Part shown: positions 49,340 through 61,614 of the stretch, piece by piece | Layout of the letters: each line of letters opens with the position of its first letter | Numbering within the stretch: the first letter of the stretch is position 1 | DNA from: Chiua virens | Lineage: Eukaryota > Basidiomycota > Agaricomycetes > Boletales > Boletaceae | Length of the DNA: 64,000 nucleotides | Reading direction: 5' to 3' | Assembly (NCBI GenBank): GCA_019787685.1 | Contig: JAHNUO010000007.1 | Coordinates: 1,922,001 to 1,986,000 of the forward strand | Program-made: the position numbers and the translations under genes | The notes under the pieces: generated by a model | What the model saw: only the letters and a program-made list of their open reading frames with translations | Databases searched by the model: none | What the model was told of the DNA's origin: nothing

Positions 49340-50165
49340 ATGCGAAAGAGAAGTGGTGGGTATGCTCGTGGCGAAACTACTCAAGAGATACTGGTACACT
49401 AGGAGGACTGTCGACACGGTCTCTCTCGCGTTGGAAAACAAAGCGGCGATCCTACTAACGACGGGAGCTTTCAAAGCCAGCCCGGGACATTACCTGACGG
49501 ACGCGTTTCATGACAATCTACTGATGGTGGTGGTGGTACGCGCGGCCCTCAGGCTCGATCTTCATGCGGTCGAAACACTACATGTCCGTTGGACACCGGT
49601 CACACAGGTGTTTAGGGAAATGAAGGGGCGGACGACAATAGTGAGACTAACCTCCTGCCACCTCAGCTGAGAACCTCGTGCAGGTGCTTCCCCACACTCC
49701 CGCGTAGCAAGGCGCCGGCGAAACAACAAATCAGAAACTTGAAGGGCTTAAAAACCACTAATCGCCTCCTCTTCGAGTTCCACGAGCAGGTGTGCTACTC
49801 GCAATCGATGATTCTCTGCCTTCTGTTCGATTCCTAACCCTTACCGCCAAGCTTCAAGTTCCCCGCCGACACGGTCGTGCCGCCGTCAATTCCACATGCT
49901 CCCCTAAACAAGCACCTTTAGCGGTTACCCGAAGTCGCTAGCCCTGCAAACACTGCCCAGACCGAGAAGAGACGGTCGCTCATGTCCTCCTGCATTCAAG
50001 CCCCCGCTACGCCACACACCGCAATCAGAGGCAAATCGAGACGAATCGCACAGCTCATCAGCGATTCCGAATGCATCAAGCACACGCTGCAATTCCTTCG
50101 TGATACACTGGCAGTTGCAGGCCGCTTTTCAGCTCCTTTCGGCGATCTTCGGCAATCGCACCCTG
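49340..50165 (+). mobile_element. Decayed non-LTR retrotransposon 3' end (RNase H and zinc-knuckle tail)
   Basis: Relic of a LINE-type second ORF. The first part reads VDTVSLALENKAAILLTTGA and LDLHAVETLHVRWTP, as in RNase H domains. The expected WTPGHTGVxGNExAD block is split by a one-base shift and a TAG: HTGV-stop-GNEGADD is read in the next frame (about 49593-49640). Downstream another frame gives CKHCPDREETVAHVLLHSSPRYATHRNQ, the Cys-Cys-His tail of such ORFs, with the last Cys changed. Several stops separate the pieces. No reverse transcriptase part was found; the copy is 5' truncated. Confidence 0.75.
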
Positions 50166-50740
50166 CCGCGCATGCCTCACCGTCATTTTCCCTATATGCA
50201 CCCTTTCGAAGCTTCCCCATCGTCTAGTCCTGTCCTGTGCAGGTTTCGCTTGCAGCCACGAGTTGCTATCATACGTTGTTCATTACACCCACACCACGGA
50301 CAAAGATCTCGCAGTAGATACAAGATGATGGGGAACTTCGGCTCAGAGAGCGAAGGAAGGAGATAAACCGGAGTCTCAAAATGCGATGCGACTTCCCACA
50401 CTCGTGATGATTATGTCACGTGACTTATTTGACTACTACGCTGTCGCTGCTTGTCGAGTCTGGCTCGAAATCATGAAAACAGTCAACGAACTCTCGTGCT
50501 TCTGGGTCGATGCGACGATGCGACGATGCGACATGCAGTGGAAGACAAATTATACTCACTACTTATGACTCGAACCTTGCTACTAGTACCACACTGTGTC
50601 ACTGGCAATGAGTCCTGAATCATTCAAAGATGCCTCAGGCTTCTAGAATGAGAGGGATATAATGACAGCACAAGAAATATAGAACATCTGAGTCAATAAT
50701 TGGTCTAAAAAACATAAAAGAAAAGGTATCGTGTAATGGA
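50166..50740. other. Intergenic, 3' side of ABC transporter
   Basis: No gene seen. Probably the 3' UTR of the leftward ABC transporter plus retroelement remains; an imperfect short duplication GATGCGACGAT occurs near 50511. Confidence 0.4.
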
Positions 50741-53700
50741 TCATGTGGTACGAAGGTATCTTGCAAGTCTTGCGAACAGGCTCCCTTTGCTTTGGGTTTT
50801 GCGTATCCGGCAAAAGTACATACCCAAAAACATGAACAAGACCTGTCATGAACAACGTCAGTCAACACTGTGCAACACAAGGACGGCGAACACGCACGTT
50901 GAATACAGTCACTCCGACAAAGATACTCAAGTCCCTCCAGTGGTTTTCATACGAAATATTAAAAGTCTGCCTCATAAACTCGTCCGTGTACTGGAACGGA
51001 CAAAACTCGCAGTCGGTCGTCGCGTTCGGGTTGGTAAGGTAGCCGCCTGCAAAGGAGATATATGGGTCCATGTAGGCGCTGCAGGTCATCCCCGAAGGTG
51101 GCTCGATCGTGGCGAGCTCGTTGGGCGAACAGGTGATCAGTTTGTGTTCAAGGGCTGTGATATGGGGAGTCAGCGTATTATTAGAGAGCATTGCATGCGC
51201 AGTATACACGCAGAAGCTCACCTGGACCCAACAAACCCTCGACGAGATATGTAAAAGGAGTGACGCGATACATCCATTTCCACCACCCCAGCTGAGAGTA
51301 CCTCTGTAAAATACCAGAACTGCAAGTAGCTATCAGCACCTGACAGAGACATGGCAAGTGGAAAGAGAAGGATACGTACAACAAGATGGAGAATGAGAAC
51401 AAGGTACTGAACAACGCGGATGCAACGATACCACTGGAAGAGATCACCGCGATGCCCTGCGCAAAGGTGATATAGTACACCGGGAAGACAACACAAAGAA
51501 TGAGGTACGAGAAGGTGGCATGGGAGGTGTCAAAACCCGATGGCCAGTACCAACAAAAGAAAAACAAGGAAACTCCAAGAATGTTCCACGGGATTTCGAT
51601 CAGAATCTGGGACACAAGGAACGCTGTCCAGGAGAACATCCTCGATGGTCGTTCCCGAATCTCGTACACGGTTTGGCTTTCCATGAACTTGCCTTGCAGT
51701 TGCTGTCCGACCCCTATACACGTGGACACTGCCGAGAAGACCGACTGTCATTCAGGAGCGTCAACAAATTCATGTAGCTCTGACGAAGTAGCAAAGGCAA
51801 CGCACAAAGAGTTGGTTTTGGCAGCCCTGCAGGGAATTTGACGACCCATCAAACGTGAAACTGATGAGGAGCCCAGAAACAACGTAAAAGATCAGTTTAG
51901 AATAAATGTACGGCGGATTTCGCCAGTGGCATAAGAAACCACGACAGATGAGCAAGTATAGTTGTTTCGCCCAAGGGCTCGCAAATTCGGAATGCGTCCC
52001 CATGCTCAGGACAGGACGAAATCGTCCCTCTTGCTCGATGCGATCTATTTCGTCGTGCAACTGGGCCGCTTCTTCAGAATGGATCCAGATCTGGTGCCAG
52101 TCAGTTGTACACCTCGCCGTCGCCCCTGCTCCTATGACATCCAACATGTACTCTGCCCTGAGTAGAACACCAACATATTCAGGACTCGAGAAACTACCAC
52201 AGGAATACAGTCGCTCACGGATTCGCGTTTTCAGCACAATGCGGCGCGCCATTCCGTTGGAAGTAGTCGATCATTGTCACGGACTTCTCACCAATATCGC
52301 CAAAGTAGACCGTCTGTCCCCCTTCGCGGAGTAACAACAACCGATCAAAGAGTTGGAAGAGTTCAGCCGAAGGTTGGTGTATCCTAATGCGCTCATAAGG
52401 AACCGCATCCAAAGTGATATATACATTTGAATAGGACTCACGTGCAAAGGATAGCCTGTCCATTGTCAGCGAGCTCTCGAAGGAAACTCACGATAGCCCA
52501 GGCAGACTGCGAATCGAGACCGGAGGTGGGTTCATCCAGGACAAGTAATAGTTTCGGCTACATCGCGCTGTCATGAACCACACGCGACATGGTGTAGATG
52601 TTCCAGTATCTCACCTTGGCAGCCAACTCAACGCCAATTGTAGTACGTTTCCTGTACTCGACACCAAGCGACCCAACGATCGCATCTGCATGGGCCTCCA
52701 AACCACACGTCTTGAGACACTTGTCAACGCTAGTCAAGAACGCCAGGTCATCACAAACAACTAGGAAGTGCAACTTGGTAGAACGTACTAGGCTTCCTTC
52801 TCAGCTATTGGCACAGATGCAGGCTGTCGAAGGTTGGCCGAGAACAGGAGGGCCTCGCGGACCGTCGTTTCCGGGATATGGGTATCCATTTGTTGGACGT
52901 ACGCTGTCTTGGCTTGAAAGTCCGCAGGAAGCGACTGTCCGTTGACCGAAAAGTCACCTCTTATGGCACCGACTGAAACACGCTGAGCGAGCACGTTCAG
53001 TAACGTCGTCTATGGAAAAAATCAGCACCCATTTCACCCAAGAGCATGACCTAAGTTCTTACCTTGCCGGCGCCAGACGCTCCCATCAACGCCGTCAGTT
53101 TTCCGGGAGCAACATAGCCAGAGACATTGTCCAGAAATTTGCGCGTATTCCCTTTGGAAACAGGGACCTCGTACTCGATATTTCGCCAGGAAAATACATC
53201 TGAATTCGTCCTTCGCAGGTTCGCGGTGCCGTCGCCAACCGTGCCCAGTCCCCCATCTTTCTCATGAAAATAGCCCAGGGTAACTTTTTCTTCATCTTCA
53301 CCCTGTCGAACGTGTGCGCGATTGCCTCTGTCTTTGTAAAGCGTCACCGTGTTGTCCTGCGTAGACCGCTTGCTGTATTGAGTGAAGAAAAAATAAATTC
53401 CAAGGAAGCCCAGATAGAAAACACATAAAATCCCAAAGTTCTACGACACGTCAAGGTCACACAAGGGAGATCAGAGCAATCGTCACGCACCCTCCACAAA
53501 TGCGAGTGCTTGTAGCCAAAAGCCACACGCGTGTAAGTCTTGCCGGGCATGGTCGCCATGCCTGGCTGCGATCCGATTATAATACAAGCTTGGTTCGCGA
53601 GCGTAGCATTCTCATATCCAGGTCCTTGAGGTACGAGTGACGCACACGTCGCGTTGACGGTGAGGAATTCGTTGACCATCAAAGACTCGAACGCATAGCG

Positions 53701-55974
53701 GAAAGGCTGTGGAAGGAAGTAAACTGGCGTCAATACCCAACCAAATCGAAGGATCCAGCTCGCTGGGACGTACATTTATATTCGTTAACCAGCGCAGTGC
53801 CCCGATGATATTAGTGGTAGGGACGGTATAGCCACTGTAACGGACCATGAGTTGTGTTATCACCGCAGCCATCACCATGGCGGTCGATTCACTTCCAGAA
53901 AAAGCTGCAATACTTCTGAAGCAGGCCTTCATCACGAGTGTTACGAGGAAAACGAAAATGAAGAATGTGCTTGAGGGATCATGAGCGGATGTCGTTCACG
54001 GATGGAACTCAGAAACCTACTTGTACTGACCCAGAGATTTTTGAAGGGCGACGAGAAAGTAAAGGACCAGTGTTATGATGACGGTGCAAATTAGACTGAA
54101 TGGAGTATCGACGATGGTGTGAGCCAGACTCTCAATGAATGGATAGTACAAAGCAGCCTTCTGATGACGGTAGACGACGGCGTGCTGAGAAAAGAGACCC
54201 GGAATCTCAGCCATGGATGACATCGTAACACAGAACAAAGCACTGTCGAACGGAAGTTTTAGTGTCGTGCATTTGATGATAACATGGAATCATACAAGAA
54301 GAGCGCACTTCCTCTGGAAAAATAAGTACTCGTGCTGTCGGCAATGCGGAAGAACACCGTCCCGACAATAATGGCTTGGAAAATCTGCGTGCTGTCGTCA
54401 TTCATTATAGACTGGCCTTCAAAGGACAAGTGGAATAATGTACGGACCATGCCTGAACAAGCTTAGTGGCACGCTCGCCCTTCAGGACTTGCCCTCGGCG
54501 GTGCATCACCGCTCGGACTTGCATAAGGATGGAAAGAGAGTACGGCTGAGATTTTTGTGCATGTTGTGCACGCTCCCCGGTGACGCTCATCTCATAGGCG
54601 TTCTTTAAGTCGGGCTTATTGACATAGAGGTGGTAGTACGAATAGGTTGACCATCGGTTCAGCTGTCCAAAGTTGGATTCACGGAAGTAGGCTGCCATCT
54701 CGTCTGCCGTGCGCGGTACAACGCCTTTAAATTCAGAGCGAAACTTCCTTCCATTTGGGTCAGTGGCTGCACGACAGTGATCAGTGTACAAATCCCATCG
54801 AATGAATCACTGAAGAGACGTACACGCCACCAAGAAATCTGGTGTTGTTTGCCTGCCGAGAGGTTCGTATCCCATATTCATAAAATACCGTTTCGCCTCT
54901 TTCGCAGGCCCAAAGTATACCATCTTTCCCTCATAAATGAGGCAGACCTTATCAAAGAGCTTAAACAGCTGCTCGCCAGCCTGGTAAATGGAAACGACCG
55001 TCGTCATCTTCGCCATGTCGGTCGCGATACGAAGCGCCCGGATGAACTCGAGCGCTGTGGACGAATCCAAACCACGCGTCGAACTAGGAAAGTGTGAAAA
55101 TCTGCTTTTACGATGTAACTAGAAGGGCACGTACTTGTCCCAGCAAATGAGCTTGCCCCGGGCGGACAAGGTCTCTGCGATCGACAGTCTCTTCTTTTCG
55201 CCACCAGATATGCCCCGTATAAATGCATCGCCAATGAGAGTATCCCTCGCGCGTTCCAGTCCAAATACGTGCATGAGGACTTCTGTCATATGCGTGGCAT
55301 ACCTCTTTCTCGCCTCGTTATTCCGTAGGCGGCCTGGGGTCCTCATCGTCGAGGCAAACTCTAATGTTTCCTCGACAGTGAGTGTTGGAAAGTGGACATC
55401 TTCTTCGGGGCAGTATATGACGTCACCACGATACCGCTGGTTGATCTCGTCGGGCGTGAACGAGTCATAGAAGACCTTCTCCAAGAATATCATGATACTC
55501 TCTTCGATGGTTGGCGAGGGTCTTGAGAAATGTACTGCATCCAGAACCAGGTCTACCCAAGACGACTATGCGGGGACACGTTCTAGTATGTCAGTCTGGA
55601 TGAAACTGATGAGGACATACGCACGAAGCATCTCTCCTGGAAGCACCACGCCGCCAAAGCCGGAGATAATGTCGCGAACAGGAGGGTGGCGCAAATTTTT
55701 GATAGTGTTGATTATTGACTTGGGAGAAAATGGAGATGCAAGATTGTTTTGAACAGCAGCCCCAACGCCGAGTCCCACGACGCGGAGGTCTCTGAACATG
55801 ACGCCAAGCTCACGTCGTTGGACTCCATCCTCACCCGACCTGTCGTTGCGTATATGATGTCCAAAACGGCTACGACACATGTGAGGTCTACTTACTGCTC
55901 GAGAATGCTTCTGACGAGCACCTCTAACTCATGATCCCGCGGATCATTTTGGGATCCACTTGATCCGGTCATTG
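50741..55974 (-). CDS. PDR-type ABC transporter (full-size, ABCG/pleiotropic drug resistance)
   Basis: Plasma-membrane efflux pump with the reverse layout NBD1-TMD1-NBD2-TMD2. ATG 55974-55972 ([20 protein letters not shown]). Splicing near 55630-55560 gives NBD1 Walker A with the fungal GRPGSGCST, then ABC signature [16 protein letters not shown], Walker B/D-loop [13 protein letters not shown], and Walker-linked [23 protein letters not shown]1 spans about 54.8-53.4 kb, including a PxYxLP-type linker with [17 protein letters not shown]2 has [43 protein letters not shown] and [21 protein letters not shown]2 ends [19 protein letters not shown]...LRTT-stop at 50741. As in other PDR pumps, NBD1 Walker A has Cys for Lys. 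Many introns; all blocks are found in order and I saw no lesion. Substrate unknown; drugs, toxins or pathway products are typical. Confidence 0.92.
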
Positions 55975-56482
55975 TTTAGCGAGAGCACGAGGAATTCGTT
56001 AGCTGTAATGGAAGAATCAAGTAGGGATCCCATGGAAAATGAGGCATATATATAGTGGAAAAGTTGGACCGCCATGCTAGGTGAAACACTGTGGACGTGT
56101 CAGACGTTCCGGTATGTCGGGCCATGTTCTGTGGCTCCAATAGCGGATCTGGGGACTTCGAGATGCGAAAGTCAGAAAGTGCGACAGGAAGGTCACAATT
56201 TACAAAGGCTTCCTCCAGGTGAAGAATAGCGTTCCTGGTTGGGGATACATGGAAAGCATCTTCCATGGACCGCAGGCGAGTTCAAGGCGTTATCGTCGAA
56301 TGCCACCGGGTGTAGCTGTCAAGTTCGGAGTCGCGATTTTACCAGGCCAACGATATCATACTGTACTATCTTGACGGTGGAACGTTTATTAACTGGTGTG
56401 TTGCGACGAACGTGCTGGTGGCGGAGTCCGAGTATGAGACGACCACACCATCTAACAGGACAACCATGTTGTGCTCAGAGAT
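55975..56482. other. ABC transporter upstream region
   Basis: Likely promoter of the ABC transporter, limited on its far side by the Harbinger element that starts 512 bp before the ATG. TATATATA near 56046-56053 lies about 75 bp upstream of the ATG and is a candidate TATA box in the gene's orientation. Confidence 0.5.
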
Positions 56483-56485
56483 ATT
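56483..56485. repeat. 3-bp target site duplication (left)
   Basis: ATT immediately outside the left terminal repeat; repeated at 60289-60291. Three-base duplication is the hallmark of PIF/Harbinger insertion. Confidence 0.7.
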
Positions 56486-56510
56486 GGGTGACTTCCCGTC
56501 AGGATTTAGA
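56486..56510 (+). repeat. Harbinger left terminal inverted repeat
   Basis: 25 bp, exact complement of 60264-60288. Confidence 0.95.
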
Positions 56511-56645
56511 AATTTACAGACATGTGCTCATTTGACCTCAGTTGCTCTCGGGTAAATTTAGGGATTATTTTCTGTAAATCTGATAACCATCACACAATTT
56601 CTAAATATTACAAATACTATATTGCCTTTCTGAGCCACCTGATGA

Positions 56646-58029
56646 GTGACAACTCGAGATCTTGCCATTACACTGCTCCCAATGCCTCTCAACCCTGCAA
56701 TACTCCTATCCCTGCTTGATGATGATGATGATTGGCTACTGCTTTCTGTGGTGGCTGGTGTCCTTATCTCTGGTGCTGCAGAAGCTCACCAAAATCAAAT
56801 ATGCAGACGTAATACATCCCGTCGCTATCTCTGCCGTCCCCAGCTTCTTTCAAATCCACGCCAAGCAACTCCATGGATTCAACTCTATGAGAGCATGGAT
56901 GATCGGGCATTCATAACCACTATGGGGTTTGATGTCCAATCCTTCCACTACCTTCTTGAAAGTGGTTTTCAGGAGGTCTGGGACACAGTTCCAGTTCCAC
57001 GACGAGATGTTCCCCTAGATGGGCAGCCTCAACTCGGGAAGCGATCATTGGATGCTGCTGGTGCTCTTGGTCTTACCCTCCACTTCCTGGCATCAGCAAT
57101 GACAGAAGTCTCACTTCAGCAAATCTTTGCCCTCATCCCCACCACTGTCAACCGATATCTCAATTTCTCACTTGACATCCTTCATACCATCCTCTCTCAC
57201 ATGCCAGAAGCTGCCATCCACTTTCCTTCAGTCCAGGAGATAGAGTCATACAATGCTCTTATTCGTTCCCGTCATCCTCGTCTTGTTGGTGGATTTGGTA
57301 GCATTGACGGGTTAAGTCTTCCTTGCCAAACTGCAGATGAACCAGAGATGGAGAATGCAACTTATAATGGCTGGAAGAGTGCACATTTCATCACAAATAT
57401 TTTGGTTTTTGCTCCTGATGGTGTGTATTCTACATGTTTAGACTTCAGGTTCAAGGTTGTGCATAATGATCTTACTTGAAACTTCAGGTTGTATCATCTC
57501 TGCTGTTCTCAATGCTCCTGGGAGTTGGCATGATTCTCATACTGCCCGTCCTGTCTATGCTCAGCTGCAAAACAAGGTACCTGAAGGATACTACCTCATT
57601 GCTGACTCAGCATTTCCTCGTGGCACTGCTGCTGTTGCAGGAAAGATTGAAGCACCACTGAAAAGTGGTGCTCGTCTGCCAGACAATGAAATAGAACAGG
57701 AGGAGCTGCTGGCTTTTAATAGGCAGCTTTTGGCTTATCGACAGACTGCAGAATGGGGTATGCGCACTTTGCAGGGCTCATTTGCTCGCCTGCGGGTCCC
57801 TTTGGATATTAACAATGCTCGTGCTCGCAAGCGTCTCTTGGAAATATGTGTGCGACTGAATAATGTACGGGTCATACGAGTCGGCATCAATCAAATACGC
57901 TCTGTATACATGCCAATTTGGAGGAGTAGCAACGAGGAGTTATGGGATAATTTAGGTGATCAGCTCTTTGGCAATATCCGTCAAAGGGATCGAGTTTCAC
58001 GATTTCATCTTGTTGTCGAAGAGAGATGA
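56646..58029 (+). CDS. Harbinger-type DDE nuclease (transposase)
   Basis: DDE_Tnp_4/PIF-Harbinger endonuclease. Exons 56646-57420 and 57488-58029 join in phase (GAT-G/GT-TGT) to 438 residues. The N-terminal half contains RSLDAAGALGLTLHFLASAM and a helix-turn-helix-like VSLQQIFALIPTTVNRYL. The catalytic acidic residues are visible in FGSIDGLSLPC (first Asp), YYLIADSAFPRG (second Asp) and TAEWGMRTLQGSF (Glu). An internal ATG about 36 nt downstream (MPLNPAILLSLL) is an equally good start. It would act in the nucleus with the Myb-like partner on the terminal repeats. No stops or shifts, so probably functional. Confidence 0.92.
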
Positions 58030-58068
58030 TATTTACATTTGACTTCTTATTTGCATACAAAAAAAAAA

Positions 58069-60092
58069 TTATGACGAGGTTACTACATTTTCCCTACTGT
58101 CCTCGCCACGACTTGGACCACCATAACCATCATGATGATTGCGACTTGGGGATTCTGTTGGTGAGGGGGCAGAGTGTTGACTAGCATGCTGTGGTGAGGA
58201 ACGTTGACGATAATGACTCAGAGGCGAGTACGGTGAGTAGTGTCGGTCATGGCGATCGCGATGACGGGGTGAATAATAGCTATGATCATGATATCTGGAG
58301 CGCCTGCTAGCAGGAGAGCGAGACCGAGATCGTGGCCTTGGATACTTCATGACTTTCATAAACTCGAGCTGTGATTCCATGACTGCGAGCTTGTTTTCAG
58401 CAGCAGCAGCACGTTGAGACTCGTGAAGAACTTTATCTGTGAGTTCATCTACACGTCGCCGTGCTGCTTGAAGCTCTACACGGAGTAGGTCCACTGCAGA
58501 GCTGTGCTCCGACAGCTGAAGTGCTTGGTGAAGCTTGTGGTCATCTCGCTCTTTCATGGCAGCAGGTGAGAATGCAGAAGTAATAGAGACCAAAGCATCA
58601 GCAGCGGAGGCAGAGGAACGGCTGGGGCGGCGCATGGAAGGCTGAAGGAGAGAATTGGCACGATATGCCTTGACGACAGACTTCCCTTTCTTGCCTGTTT
58701 GTTTGACCTCGTCCTCCGATCCAGGACTGTCGTTAGCCTCATTTCCGGAGTCACTTGTCAGCGAGATATCACCATCACTGATAGTCACAGTTCCTGACTT
58801 TTCTATCAGTGCGTCTTGAATTTCCCATGCCAGTTTAACATGGGGTGGGAGCTCAGCGTCGCCTGTCGGTTTTTTCGTGCTCGCAATCTGGAAAAACGAA
58901 AAGAATTAATGCTAGAAACAATAAATAGTGAAAGATAACATACCCCTTCATATTTGGCTCGCAGTGCCTTCGCCGTGCGTGTAGTATACTTGTGGCGAAG
59001 CGCAAACTTATTGTAGTCGTCGGTAACATGCTCCCATGCTCGTCCTCCAAGCGGTAGGATTGTTTTAATGATATTCAAGAGCCTCATGATCTCCTTGTCA
59101 GAATAACCAGAAGCGCCAACTCGTCGTCCCTTTTTCTGAGCCCCCTCACTCTCCTCTGGGGTCTCCACCACAGGAGCAGCATGGACTTTCTTTTTGTTGC
59201 TTATCGGGGCCTTTCGATTGCGCTTTGTGGGTGGATTACGCTCACTTGGGGTGGGGGCAAGACGTTTCAACTCAGATCCTTTTTTGGAGGCTACCCGAGC
59301 AGTGGGGGCTAGTGGCTGCAGTATCTCGTCGTCGGTTGGTACCCAGTCTGAATAGGGTTGTGTGGGTTGCGAGGGCTCAGACTGTGAGGGCTGTGGTAAG
59401 TGTGGGGGCTGCAAGGGCTGCGAAGGCTGCGGGGGTTGTGGGGACTGTGAGGGCTGCAAGGGCTGCGAGGGCTGCGAGGGCTGAGTGTGCGTTGTGGATG
59501 GAGTCACGGAGGACATGTGCGTGTGGTACAATCCAGGTGAGCCTGCAACAGGCAACTGGGCTTGATGAAAGGGTTGGGTGGGTGGCCTGGCGAAGGAAAT
59601 TGGTCCCGAGGCTGCCGGTTGTGGTGTAGGGGAAAAGGTCTGTTGTGTAACAATGGCATCAGCGTCGTAAACTTGCACCACTTGAAAGCTACTTACCGTG
59701 GGCTGGCCAGGTACGACAGTGGAAACTGGGTAGGGGGGAATACTCCCAAAGGAGTAGGGCTGAATGTGTGGGGGAGTTGGTAAGATCGTACGGCCGGTAT
59801 GCGTGGCGGCAAAGCTTGAATGGTCCGAGTCTGTGCGACCGGTGCGACTGTGGACTGGATTGTAACTTGAATCCGGGCCAGGCATTGCTCGGGTCGGATG
59901 GAGAGTGGTATAGTCCTGGAAAGAGGGTGGTGGATGAGGAAGACTTGATTGTGGTTGCATGCTCGGGTCGCACAGTGGTGAGTGCCAGTGCTTGAGCAAT
60001 GAGCGCATCGCTGCAAGTATCGATGTGATTAGTAAGCAGCGCGCCGTCACTCGGAAACAGGAACCTACCCCTGAGAATGCCATATATGGCAC
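58069..60092 (-). CDS. Harbinger accessory Myb/SANT-like DNA-binding protein
   Basis: Second gene of the transposon, needed in known Harbingers for nuclear import of the nuclease and recognition of subterminal sites. Exons 60092-58944 and 58887-58069 join in frame (AKYEG/IASTKKP) to about 655 residues; which upstream ATG is used is uncertain. The N-terminal 250 residues are Pro/Gln/Ser-rich with short repeats of SQPLQP type. Basic nuclear-localisation-like patches follow ([23 protein letters not shown]). A trihelix/Myb-like domain reads [44 protein letters not shown]. After the intron come an acidic stretch, a coiled coil ([20 protein letters not shown]) and an RS/His/Tyr-rich tail ending VVTSS-stop. 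Confidence 0.88.
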
Positions 60093-60263
60093 GAAATGGG
60101 TCGTCTTGAATTTACAGACGTTTACAGAGGGGGGTAGGACCCCTCCTCAGATTTAAGGTTTACAGACAGTGAATGACGACAGCTGCGCGACATGCACCAT
60201 ATGGCTCCTTCCAAGTTTGGGTGCAGCTGTCATTTTTACGGCTGAAATTTACAGAAAAACGTC

Positions 60264-60288
60264 TCTAAATCCTGACGGGAAGTCACCC
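60264..60288 (-). repeat. Harbinger right terminal inverted repeat
   Basis: 25 bp, complement of 56486-56510, followed by the duplicated ATT. Confidence 0.95.
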
Positions 60289-60291
60289 ATT
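60289..60291. repeat. 3-bp target site duplication (right)
   Basis: ATT immediately beyond the right terminal repeat, matching 56483-56485. Confidence 0.7.
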
Positions 60292-61614
60292 CTCTACTTC
60301 GAAAGTCTCCTCCATCTTGTCGGACCAAACACGCACTACTAATTACTTCCGTTTTGAGAGCTGTCTCAGTGCAAGGAGACCTCAACATTATCCCTAAGGA
60401 TGCTGCCAAAGAAATCTGTGCGTTTTGCGCAGACGCCAAGAACGCTGACTTTGCAGAGCTCAAGCGAGACACCGACAAGATCGGTTATCCAGTCTTGGGT
60501 GTGGGCTCGCAATAACTTCCAACAGGCCGTCCCTATGACCTTTGGTCTAAACTTGGAAGACCTCTCGCCACCTTCCAGCGACACGCCTTGAGCAACTCAA
60601 ACCACGGGTCCTCGCACTCGAGTTCGGGGGCGCAGCCTGCCGACAACGCGCTTTCACACCTTGCGCCGTTCCAGAGATTGCTTGGCCCACGGAGCAACAT
60701 CGTATCGCCGAGGTCATGTGACAGAGACCCGTGCGAAATTTGCCATGATGCGAAACTGTTGATGCAAACCAAAAAGCCTCGTAGCCGTTCTATGACCAAC
60801 GTGGATCATCGTCGAGATTTCGTGTGCGTATGTCACCGCGATGGCTACCAGCGTGCGATCTCACTGTGGCGGGTGGTGGCGGTCCATGATCGCGTCACCA
60901 GAGATATACAAGTTGACACTGTGCCACGCTGAAACAGACATCTGATCTCGTAGCTGGCTTGGAAGTGCACCCAAAGCGATGCAGAAGCACTTGGCTCTCA
61001 CGAAAGGCGGTATTGTATCTGAGGCGGTGATGATGGCTCTCCCAGATAAGATAGGATGACAGGTGGCGCATGACCATCATCATCGGACCATGTGTACCAC
61101 CTCTGCCGGAGGTGCGAACACGAAGGCGTGCCGCCGATTGAGCTGTTGTACGGCGATGAGAGCAGGCGACTTCGACGGGTGGGTCCGCGCGAGTTGTGTG
61201 AACCGATGAATTATGTCGGACTATCGAGAACGATGGCGCGTCGTCGGGTAAAGAGTTGCTAGTGCCTAATTGGAAGCGGTGACCACGGATTCGCCAACGA
61301 TGTAGACTTCTTTCTACACAATTAACCTCTCGACATTCTCTCGTACACGGCGGCTTTCGCTGCCAATACTGAGCTATATTGTCCGCGCGGAGTATGTCTG
61401 GAACTAGGAAAGCAGGTATCTATGACGAGCAGCTCGTTAATCTCGACGTGACCTTGCGAGATCTGAGGTGGTTGACTGTGTACTCGATTCTTCGATCATC
61501 GTCCTCGAAGCAACTCCGTAGAGCGCGGCACGTTGCATCGCCAACTGCGACACCCGTCCTTCCGTTCTTTATCTCCTCTCCCCATCTTTTTCGCCTCTCT
61601 TACTCTCTCCCCCA
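60292..61614. other. Intergenic, 1.3 kb
   Basis: A plus-strand segment near 60365-60510 reads VQGDLNIIPKDAAKEICAFC and ADFAELKRDTDKIGYPVLGV before a stop and has coding-like composition, but I do not recognise it and could not extend it. The rest is probably upstream region of the membrane-protein gene; CTCTTTTCC-type pyrimidine tracts occur just before its ATG. Confidence 0.4.

Larger units (their letters stand above)
56486..60288. mobile_element. PIF/Harbinger DNA transposon, complete-looking
   Basis: A 3803-bp element bounded by perfect 25-bp inverted repeats beginning GGGTGACTTCCCGTCAGGAT (56486-56510 and 60264-60288) and flanked by ATT on both sides. It carries the two genes that define the superfamily, a DDE nuclease (plus strand) and a Myb/SANT-type protein (minus strand), converging on a short A-rich spacer at 58050-58068. 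Both frames are open, so the copy may be autonomous. Subterminal TTTACAGA motifs occur several times at both ends and may be transposase binding sites. Confidence 0.93.
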
